This document shows positions 1 to 4,195 of a DNA stretch of 10,781 nt, one piece after another. The notes under the pieces are model-generated. The model saw nothing but the letters and a program-made list of their open reading frames with translations, ran no database searches and was not told the origin of the DNA. Source of the DNA: Candidatus Obscuribacterales bacterium. GTDB taxonomy: Bacteria; Cyanobacteriota; Vampirovibrionia; Obscuribacterales; Obscuribacteraceae. Every line of letters begins with the position of its first letter. Position 1 is the first letter of the stretch. The position numbers and the translations under genes are program-made. The stretch covers positions 1 through 10,781 of the forward strand of contig JAKFVJ010000317.1 in assembly GCA_021732245.1 (NCBI GenBank), read 5' to 3'.

Positions 1-202
1 AACTACTCCCGCTCGTGCCAGCCATGAGAGTGCCTTCGACCTGAGGAACCTGTCCCTCCGGTGTGCCTGAAGAATTGGAATTTATCAATTGCCTCAGATC
101 ATTTATATATGCGCGAATTGTGTGCGATGAATAATTACGTTCTGCTTCAAGGTAGCCCGCAAATTGATCGAGCCACACCAGTGCCCCTGGTTGGTAAGTC
201 AC
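1..202 (-). CDS. Tyrosine recombinase, XerC/XerD-like (N-terminal part, runs off left edge)
   Basis: Reading the minus strand from a GTG at 202-200 gives about 67 codons open to the window edge. Near the start is LDQFAGYLEAERNYSSHTIR followed by AYINDLRQLI, the classic SAM-like N-terminal DNA-binding segment of XerC/XerD recombinases (family knowledge: 'FL.YLE.ERNYS.HTI.AY..DL..F'). Such enzymes resolve chromosome dimers at dif or integrate mobile elements. The catalytic domain with the R-H-R-Y residues lies outside the window, so a housekeeping Xer cannot be told from an element integrase. The GTG start is chosen because GAGG lies six bases upstream and the homology begins just after it. A promoter-like pair lies at 262-289. 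The gene is not present in full, so completeness cannot be judged. Confidence 0.85.
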   Translation of the reverse strand, partial: MTYQPGALVWLDQFAGYLEAERNYSSHTIRAYINDLRQLINSNSSGTPEGQVPQVEGTLMAGTSGSS

Positions 203-261
203 GATCGCCCTCTTTCTTTCTAGTCTAGTAAATATTAAAAATGTGTAACGGAACGAAGTTA

Positions 262-289
262 ATTATAAGCATCTTATGATCGGTGTAAA
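262..289 (-). promoter_or_regulatory. Sigma70-like promoter for the Xer-type recombinase
   Basis: On the minus strand, TTTACA (289-284) and a perfect TATAAT (267-262) are separated by 16 bases. Transcription would start near 255 and give a leader of roughly 50 bases before the GTG at 202. Match to consensus is seen directly; activity is inferred. Confidence 0.5.
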
Positions 290-366
290 GCCCCCCTTGA
301 TAAGAGATTTGGAGAATTATCCGGAAACCTTATCTGCCTTATTCCCGGAAATGATCTGCCATGCAC

Positions 367-397
367 AAAATTTGATCTTGTCAGGAGATCAAATTTT
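367..397 (-). terminator. Candidate intrinsic terminator after the first toxin gene
   Basis: A perfect 12-base-pair inverted repeat (arms 367-378 and 386-397, 7-base loop) lies 15 bases beyond the toxin stop codon. On the minus strand the 3' arm ends in TTTT. The stem is AT-rich (AAAATTTGATCT arm), so it is weaker than a typical GC-rich terminator. The sequence is nearly symmetric, with a T run on the plus strand too, so it could act in both directions. Confidence 0.55.
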
Positions 398-412
398 TTC
401 CAAAAATATTTT

Positions 413-826
413 CTACTGAAAGAGATCGAGCACTAAACAGAGGCGATCATCAATAGCTCGTACATGATTCGCTTCCAGCACTCCGATTAAACGACGCAGT
501 CGAATAGTGGAAACACTGCGCACCTGTTCGGTCATGAAATAGGTCGAGTGATGTAATCCATTTGAAATAGAATCGCCAACTTCTCGATGAGAAAACAAAG
601 TCGTCCCGCTAGAGTTAGTGAAATGAGTGCTGGTTGCAGGCACAACGATTACTCGCCCAATACGCGCCGCAAAGTCATTCAATTCTTGTCGAGACACAAT
701 AACTGCAGGGTGCTCCATTCCAAGTTCGGTTCCTACAGGATTCCCAAAGTCGACCATCCATATTTCGCCGCGACGATAGCTCGCCTCAGTAGTTGATTGG
801 CTTTGGGGCTTTTTGCGGCCAACCAT
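413..826 (-). CDS. MazF/PemK-family endoribonuclease toxin (module 1)
   Basis: A 137-residue protein. After a basic leader of about 18 residues it has the family's opening block RRGEIWMVDFGNPVGTELG and HPAVIVSRQELN, then a core strand VIVVPATST, all typical of the MazF/PemK toxins that cut mRNA at short sequence motifs. Length is slightly above the usual 110-120 because of the N-terminal leader. The start codon overlaps the antitoxin stop by one base (TAATG, 824-828), so translation is probably coupled; no close Shine-Dalgarno sequence is seen. One oddity: the position usually held by a conserved Arg (R-P-A-V in E. coli MazF-like proteins) is His here (MEHPAV), while the Thr in VPATS is kept. 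The family assignment is secure; activity is not proven. Confidence 0.88.
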   Translation of the reverse strand: MVGRKKPQSQSTTEASYRRGEIWMVDFGNPVGTELGMEHPAVIVSRQELNDFAARIGRVIVVPATSTHFTNSSGTTLFSHREVGDSISNGLHHSTYFMTEQVRSVSTIRLRRLIGVLEANHVRAIDDRLCLVLDLFQ

Positions 827-1086
827 TATGAGAGTCCATCTCCAGATGCGCCTTCAAAAACAGAAGATATTTGCTTGTATTTCTTCAGTGCTTTTTCATT
901 ACTAGCCAAATCCGCAAGGTCTTGCGCAAAACGCTGTGCCAACATTTCACGCTCAAGTAGTGTCACAGCAAGATCTAGTAGTTCAGGCTGACTTAAGTCA
1001 GTTTGAGTTTGCATTCGGTCCAACTTCTGCTTAGCTGCAAGGTTTATACGGACGACTGGCTGTCTGGATGGAATACTAGCTGTCAT
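826..1086 (-). CDS. Ribbon-helix-helix antitoxin of module 1
   Basis: An 86-residue protein starting MTASIPSRQP. Residues about 9-45 (PVVRINLAAKQKLDRMQTQT then LSQPELLDLAVTLLERE) fit a ribbon-helix-helix DNA-binding fold: a short strand, a helix, a turn and a second helix. The charged C-terminal half (residues 46-86) would be the toxin-wrapping tail. The reading frame is open further upstream to 1128, but the ATG at 1086 is preferred: AGAGG lies nine bases upstream, and the longer version would start inside the promoter (-35/-10 at 1136-1108). It sits immediately upstream of the MazF-like toxin with a one-base overlap, the standard antitoxin-toxin order. It probably represses its own promoter through the repeats at 1101-1131. 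The fold is inferred from pattern, not from a search. Confidence 0.78.
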   Translation of the reverse strand: MTASIPSRQPVVRINLAAKQKLDRMQTQTDLSQPELLDLAVTLLEREMLAQRFAQDLADLASNEKALKKYKQISSVFEGASGDGLS

Positions 1087-1100
1087 AATTTCCGACCTCT

Positions 1101-1131
1101 GCATACAATTATGTATACATTTTCGCATACA
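1101..1131. promoter_or_regulatory. Operator-like repeats over the module 1 promoter
   Basis: The stretch holds ATACA (1103-1107), TGTATACA (1112-1119, core of the palindrome ATGTATACAT at 1111-1120) and ATACA again (1127-1131). Two 7-base direct copies of GCATACA (1101-1107 and 1125-1131) are placed almost evenly around the palindrome centre. The repeats cover the -10 box and spacer, as expected of a ribbon-helix-helix autorepressor site. Repeats are seen directly; the binding role is inferred. Confidence 0.5.
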
Positions 1132-1136
1132 GTCAA
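1108..1136 (-). promoter_or_regulatory. Promoter of toxin-antitoxin module 1
   Basis: On the minus strand TTGACT (1136-1131) is followed after exactly 17 bases by CATAAT (1113-1108). Transcription would begin near 1101, leaving a leader of about 15 bases with the AGAGG ribosome site at 1100-1096 and ATG at 1086. The -35 box lies only 9 bases from the stop codon of the upstream toxin gene, so module 1 has its own promoter packed tightly behind module 2. Confidence 0.65.
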
Positions 1137-1145
1137 GAAGAGCTG

Positions 1146-1547
1146 CTACGGAACTCTGTACTCCCCAAGCGCTATTCTAACCCCATGATGCAGTTGCAGC
1201 ATCAACGACTCATTGATAGGTTTACCTAAAGGTCCGTTCGCCAGAAGTGTTTTGTGCACCGTCGTAACTAGATCACACTTCGCTATTGAAGTGTGTGGAA
1301 TGCCACCTTCCTTAGCCGGTATCACGACATAAGTATCCGAATATTGAATTTGACTGAAGGTTGGCACAACCATTACATCAGACGCTCGCACGTTGCGAGC
1401 ATCGCTCGAAACCACCACGGCTGTCCGCGGCTGGTAAGGATCAAACGGTTGATTAGGAAAGTGAACGTACCAAACTTCCCCTTTCTTTGGATTGGCTACA
1501 ATTACGGCCAAATGAATTTCGCTGCCTCCGTCTGAAGCTGTCTCCAA
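1146..1547 (-). CDS. MazF/PemK-family endoribonuclease toxin (module 2)
   Basis: A 133-residue protein if started at TTG 1547. The family blocks are KKGEVWYVHFPNQ, PRTAVVVSSDARN, DVMVVPTFSQ, and the later IPHTSIAKCDLVTTVHKTLL with GPLGKP, matching the MazF/PemK beta-barrel order in which the last block ('...CDQ.RTI....L...LG') closes the fold. Here both the Arg before the AVVVS strand and the Thr of VPTF are kept. The start is uncertain: TTG at 1547 has AAGAGGA six bases upstream but overlaps the antitoxin by 46 bases, whereas TTG at 1511 would give a short overlap and a 121-residue protein starting LAVIVANPKKG but has no clear ribosome site. The gene is little related in sequence to the module 1 toxin, so the two are not a recent duplication. 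Confidence 0.85.
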   Translation of the reverse strand: METASDGGSEIHLAVIVANPKKGEVWYVHFPNQPFDPYQPRTAVVVSSDARNVRASDVMVVPTFSQIQYSDTYVVIPAKEGGIPHTSIAKCDLVTTVHKTLLANGPLGKPINESLMLQLHHGVRIALGEYRVP

Positions 1548-1861
1548 AAAGCTTCCTCTTCAGTTTCCTCATGCGCTCCATATACTTGTTTATAAGTTTT
1601 AGCCTGAATTACGCGAATCCACAGTTCCAGCGCTTGATCAAATACCGCACTACGATTCGTCTCCGGATGCCACTGGACGTAATCATCAATGTACCGAAGT
1701 AATCCCGGATGAAGAGAAACGGTAACCCGAGCAGCTTTATTGTCGTCTGCCGGCGGAACTCCGTATTCCCGAGGAAGAATCGCTTCGTACAAACTTGCCG
1801 GATCGGTGACTGTCTCACCAACCTTCAAAGCGATAGATTTCCGGCGCCTAGGTCTAGCCAT
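1502..1861 (-). CDS. Ribbon-helix-helix antitoxin of module 2
   Basis: A 119-residue protein starting MARPRRRKSIALKVG. Residues about 42-81 (ARVTVSLHPGLLRYIDDYVQ, then NRSAVFDQALELWIRVIQ) form a clear ribbon-helix-helix motif: a strand with alternating residues, a helix, the NRS turn, and a second helix. The acidic tail EETEEEAFWRQLQTEAAKF is the likely toxin-binding part. The frame continues upstream to an ATG at 1909, but that ATG lies between the -35 and -10 boxes; the ATG at 1861 has GAGG eight bases upstream and is chosen. It precedes and overlaps the module 2 MazF-like toxin. It is unlike the module 1 antitoxin outside the shared fold, which suggests the two systems are independently acquired. 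Confidence 0.8.
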   Translation of the reverse strand: MARPRRRKSIALKVGETVTDPASLYEAILPREYGVPPADDNKAARVTVSLHPGLLRYIDDYVQWHPETNRSAVFDQALELWIRVIQAKTYKQVYGAHEETEEEAFWRQLQTEAAKFIWP

Positions 1862-1891
1862 CAAACGAGCCTCAATCACCTTATATAATTC

Positions 1892-1920
1892 ATCATACGT
1901 TTTTATCATACGAATTGCAA
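1892..1920 (-). promoter_or_regulatory. Promoter and direct repeats of toxin-antitoxin module 2
   Basis: On the minus strand TTGCAA (1920-1915) and TATGAT (1897-1892) are separated by exactly 17 bases. Two copies of the 8-base word ATCATACG (plus strand 1892-1899 and 1905-1912, 13 bases apart) overlap the -10 box and spacer, and could be half-sites for the antitoxin. The start site near 1885 gives a leader of about 24 bases before ATG 1861. Confidence 0.6.
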
Positions 1921-1930
1921 ATTAAGCCGC

Positions 1931-1949
1931 GAGCCGACACCCCCGGCTC
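1931..1949. other. GC-rich hairpin between trhO and toxin-antitoxin module 2
   Basis: Perfect 6-base-pair inverted repeat GAGCCG/CGGCTC (1931-1936 and 1944-1949) with a 7-base loop. It lies 36 bases past the trhO stop and 11 bases before the module 2 -35 box, where a terminator for trhO would be expected. The T run is on the wrong side for the minus strand (it precedes the stem), so a canonical intrinsic terminator is not supported. Confidence 0.3.
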
Positions 1950-1984
1950 AAAAACAGACAACCTAGGGCAACAGCTAGCCGGTG

Positions 1985-2770
1985 TTACACAGGCTCGGAG
2001 ATTCTCACAGCCCCGCTCGGACACAGGTCAGGATTCAGCGCCACTCTTTCATCAAATACAAAACAATCACCATTCCAGAATGCGCCTCCAACATCTTCGA
2101 AGTAGCGCAAGATGCCACCGTCCAACTGCAATACCTTGGGATGTCCAATTTCTTCTAGATAAATTGCAGCCTTCTCGCACCGAATTCCACCAGTACAAAA
2201 CGACACTATTGTTTTGTCTTTGAGGCTTGCATCAGAGTCTAATGCTGCGCGTATTTCGTCTGGGAATTCGCCGAATTTTGTGAGGTTTAGATCAACAGCG
2301 CCTTCAAATGTACCAAAGTCAACCTCGAATTTGTTGCGCGTATCGAGTAATACTATCTCGCGCATTTCGTCGTCGTATCCCTGCTCAAGCCACTGTTTCA
2401 ATGTCACAGGATCAACAGACGCTGCACGGCTGTCTTCCGGGCGAATTGTCGGATGGCGCATTGTGATGATTTCTTTGGCAATACGCACTACCATTTTGCC
2501 GAACGGCTGGCTGTCGGATACGCTTTCCTTAACAGTCAAATCAGAAAATCGTTGCTGAAACAGATCATCACCACGTAAGTAGTTCAAAAAATCATCGATG
2601 GATTCTCTTGTACCCGCCAGAAAAAGATTGATACCTTCGATAGACACAATAATCGTGCCCTTCAAACTCAATTGCTGACACTTATCCTTCAACGGCGCTA
2701 TCCAGTCGTCCGGCTCAGGAATACCGACGAACTTATAGGCAGCAATATTGATGATTGTCGTGATTGTCAT
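1985..2770 (-). CDS. trhO: tRNA uridine(34) hydroxylase, rhodanese family (TrhO/YceA, UPF0176)
   Basis: A 261-residue protein. The N-terminal acylphosphatase-like half (residues 1-100) carries YKFV, LKGTIIVSIEGINLFLAG and VKESVSDSQPFGKM, characteristic of the YceA/UPF0176 group. The C-terminal rhodanese domain has LLDTRNKFEVDFGTFEGAVD and the active-site loop VSFCTGGIRCEKAA, with Cys192 as the catalytic cysteine, followed by VLQLDGGILRYFE and FVFDERV. Family knowledge: TrhO hydroxylates U34 in a subset of tRNAs on the way to 5-methoxy- or carboxymethoxyuridine. The protein ends soon after FVFDERV and lacks the long Cys-rich tail of the 350-residue E. coli enzyme; short versions are known in the family. 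It is the last gene of a probable unit that starts with a tRNA gene; the gap to the gene before it is 17 bases. Confidence 0.9.
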   Translation of the reverse strand: MTITTIINIAAYKFVGIPEPDDWIAPLKDKCQQLSLKGTIIVSIEGINLFLAGTRESIDDFLNYLRGDDLFQQRFSDLTVKESVSDSQPFGKMVVRIAKEIITMRHPTIRPEDSRAASVDPVTLKQWLEQGYDDEMREIVLLDTRNKFEVDFGTFEGAVDLNLTKFGEFPDEIRAALDSDASLKDKTIVSFCTGGIRCEKAAIYLEEIGHPKVLQLDGGILRYFEDVGGAFWNGDCFVFDERVALNPDLCPSGAVRISEPV

Positions 2771-2787
2771 TGATACTCTAAACGAAT

Positions 2788-2994
2788 TTATTGCTCTGAC
2801 TTACGAAATTCTTGTAGCTTCCAAGGCGCTGGATGCTCGCGACCAGCGTGGCGCGCTATTTCGCATTCCCATTGCTGCATTGTGATAAGCACCGCAATTT
2901 TCTCTTCAATAGGTAGCTTTGCTAACTCGTGGCGGCGAATTTCTTTCGCCTGGAACAGTTGTTCTTGGCTGAGCGGTTGTTGATTTGTGCTCAT
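2788..2994 (-). CDS. Small partner protein of the nucleotidyltransferase gene
   Basis: A 68-residue soluble, helical, charged protein. The central part QLFQAKEIRRHELAKLPIEE followed by KIAVLITMQQWE resembles a recurrent small protein ('...RR..LA.LP.EEKI.ILV.LQ...') that I recall being encoded next to nucleotidyltransferase-fold genes; this is from memory, not a search. Its ATG overlaps the stop of the upstream gene (ATGA, 2991-2994), implying translational coupling, and no separate ribosome site is visible. No signal peptide, membrane segment or catalytic motif is seen. It may be the partner in a toxin-antitoxin-like pair; its biochemical role is not known to me. Confidence 0.7.
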   Translation of the reverse strand: MSTNQQPLSQEQLFQAKEIRRHELAKLPIEEKIAVLITMQQWECEIARHAGREHPAPWKLQEFRKSEQ

Positions 2995-3485
2995 GCTGTA
3001 ATTTTAGCCCATTTGTCAAGCAACTTAGGACGCTTAAGTATTTCCTTCAGCTTGTCTGGATCGGGATCCGCTGAACCCAAAGCCAGGGCGATTCGTGCAC
3101 GATCTTTTAGACGTCCTGTTTCCGCCATGATGGCTAGCAAATATTCATACTGAAAAACTCTAGTCGGAACAGATGCAAATACAGCATTCACAGACCGTTC
3201 CAGAGCCTCTTTCACCAAGTCAGTTGTGGGCGGAAGAAATTGAACTGGAATTCCCTCTATATTGACGTGTTCCCGTTTGCTTGTGTAGCCCAGTTTGTTC
3301 AGGTGGTTATAGATGGGAGCCAAATCTATTAGTTGACCTTTTTTTGGCAAAAAACAGAACACATCTAAACCATAGGTGGTTGCGGGTTCTGCGTAAAAAA
3401 GCAATCCAATTGCGCCGCCAATGGCGTATTTTCCAATGATTCCGGCGGATTCAAGCCCGTTAATTACTTCAAGGGTGTCGTTCAT
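2991..3485 (-). CDS. Nucleotidyltransferase-fold protein (AbiEii/MNT-like)
   Basis: A 164-residue protein starting MNDTLEVINGLESAG. It shows the nucleotidyltransferase pattern: helix, then YAIGGAIGLLFY (the GG motif, about residues 20-31), then TTYGLDVFCFLP (about 35-46), a later IPVQFLPP strand (about 77-84), and TGRLKDRARIALAL (about 117-130), like the GR.KD segment of the AbiEii group. The metal-binding motif is normally D-x-D; here the codons read Gly-Leu-Asp (GGT TTA GAT), so the first Asp appears lost by what could be a single base change. Extension of the frame upstream to 3557 would run into the tRNA gene, so ATG 3485 is used. No Shine-Dalgarno sequence is evident. With the overlapping downstream small gene it forms a two-gene module that may be a toxin-antitoxin or defence pair; this is inference. 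Confidence 0.72.
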   Translation of the reverse strand: MNDTLEVINGLESAGIIGKYAIGGAIGLLFYAEPATTYGLDVFCFLPKKGQLIDLAPIYNHLNKLGYTSKREHVNIEGIPVQFLPPTTDLVKEALERSVNAVFASVPTRVFQYEYLLAIMAETGRLKDRARIALALGSADPDPDKLKEILKRPKLLDKWAKITA

Positions 3486-3506
3486 GATTGGTGACTGTAA
3501 AAAACT

Positions 3507-3602
3507 CGGGGACGAATGGGAATCGAACCCACCCGGGCTAGCGCTGGGCTCACCCACAGCAGTTTTGAAGACCGTGCATCACACCAGCGATGTCTCATCC
3601 CC
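3507..3602 (-). tRNA. selC: tRNA-Sec (selenocysteine), anticodon UCA
   Basis: The minus strand folds as a 96-base tRNA with all the bacterial tRNA-Sec signatures. The acceptor stem has 8 base pairs (GGGGATGA with TCGTCCCC, one G-U pair). The D stem has 6 pairs (CATCGC with GTGATG) closed by a 4-base TGGT loop. The anticodon loop is CTTCAAA, giving UCA, which reads UGA. The variable arm is long (about 3562-3532), and the 5-pair T stem closes the loop TTCGATT. Acceptor plus T stem is 13 pairs, as in E. coli tRNA-Sec, and the layout aligns block by block with it. The anticodon stem needs a bulged C or outer mismatches. The discriminator is G; CCA is not encoded. It implies SelA, SelB and SelD elsewhere in the genome. 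A TAAAAT box lies at 3614-3609 just upstream, but no good -35 was found. Confidence 0.9.
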
Positions 3603-3650
3603 GCAGCTATTTTAGCCTTATTAGTAGTAGGGAACTACGCTTAATTCCTA

Positions 3651-3679
3651 TTGACAACTACTTTTCCCTGGATTATTGT
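3651..3679 (+). promoter_or_regulatory. Sigma70-like promoter for the first paralogue
   Basis: A perfect TTGACA (3651-3656) followed after 17 bases by TATTGT (3674-3679). Start of transcription would be near 3686, about 29 bases before the ATG at 3715. It lies in the divergent gap between the tRNA-Sec gene and this gene. Confidence 0.6.
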
Positions 3680-3714
3680 TGGTTTTTCAGTTTCCTCTTA
3701 CTACGGTGAAAACA

Positions 3715-4101
3715 ATGGCAGAATTTTCTACTAACGAGATGGTAAAAAACCTCTCAAAAGCCGCTCATGCTGAAGAGAACAAATCACATTTAGAGCAAGC
3801 AGCCAATCTCTATCGGGCAATAGTCACCCTGGAAGAAATGGCTCATTTCCCTGCCAATAAAATTCAGCAAGCCCAAAAAGATGTGCAAAGGATTGAGGAA
3901 AAGCATTTTGATGCCATGTTTGATGCAGAGATGGAAAAAGCCAAGAAATTCCACCTTCACGAAGAGCACCCCTCAAGATCAAACGATAACGGTATATTCC
4001 GCGAGCAAAAGCCTAAGGACTCCAACGATAATGGCATATTCCGCCAGAAACGTCCGAACTCTTTCATAATTCCCGACCCGGCAAAAATGTACGAAGTCTA
4101 A
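3715..4101 (+). CDS. Unrecognised small protein A: TPR-like block plus two SNDNGIFR repeats
   Basis: A 128-residue protein starting MAEFSTNEMV at ATG 3715, with GGTGA five bases upstream; the open frame reaches back to a TTG at 3676 but that lies in the promoter. No family was recognised. Residues about 10-65 are helical and resemble one TPR-like hairpin (ANLYRAIVTLEEMAHFP). Residues 89-102 and 103-116 are two tandem 14-residue units, each beginning SNDNGIFR; most DNA differences between the first eight codons of the units are at third positions, so the peptide appears conserved. The tail is IIPDPAKMYEV. The next gene is a paralogue: LTLEE (VTLEE here), the FP pair, the VQR.E segment and the '.D..K.Y' tail are shared. 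No signal peptide or membrane segment; likely cytoplasmic. Function unknown. Confidence 0.78.
   Translation: MAEFSTNEMVKNLSKAAHAEENKSHLEQAANLYRAIVTLEEMAHFPANKIQQAQKDVQRIEEKHFDAMFDAEMEKAKKFHLHEEHPSRSNDNGIFREQKPKDSNDNGIFRQKRPNSFIIPDPAKMYEV
3979..4062 (+). repeat. Two tandem 42-base units coding SNDNGIFR repeats
   Basis: Units 3979-4020 and 4021-4062, 14 codons each, encode SNDNGIFREQKPKD and SNDNGIFRQKRPNS. The first eight codons encode identical residues with three silent changes; the last six have diverged but stay basic and polar. This is a coding internal repeat inside small protein A. Confidence 0.9.
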
Positions 4102-4123
4102 GAGAGCATTCGTATTCTCCCCA

Positions 4124-4152
4124 CTGACTTCCAGCGTTCTGATCCATACAAT
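4124..4152 (+). promoter_or_regulatory. Sigma70-like promoter for the second paralogue
   Basis: CTGACT (4124-4129) and TACAAT (4147-4152) with a 17-base spacer. The start site near 4159 lies 37 bases before ATG 4196. This supports separate transcription of the second paralogue and excludes the in-frame ATG at 4151, which is inside the -10 box. Confidence 0.5.
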
Positions 4153-4165
4153 GCCTCCATTGATA

Positions 4166-4179
4166 ACCGACAGGTCGGT
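4166..4179. promoter_or_regulatory. Perfect dyad ACCGACAGGTCGGT between promoter and ribosome site
   Basis: A 14-base perfect inverted repeat starting about 7 bases after the predicted transcription start and ending 5 bases before the GGAG ribosome site (4185-4188) of small protein B. It could be an operator or, in RNA, a small hairpin near the ribosome site. Symmetry is seen; role is inferred. Confidence 0.4.
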
Positions 4180-4195
4180 AAATTGGAGTAAAGAC

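Noticed and set aside
2214..2558. Open frame of 114 codons on the plus strand
   Set aside because: It is antisense to trhO, whose protein has clear catalytic motifs; the opposite frame shows no recognisable domain.
3486..3557. Upstream in-frame extension of the nucleotidyltransferase-fold gene (starting at 3557)
   Set aside because: It would be translated from inside the tRNA-Sec gene, and the extra residues carry no family homology; ATG 3485 is the natural start.
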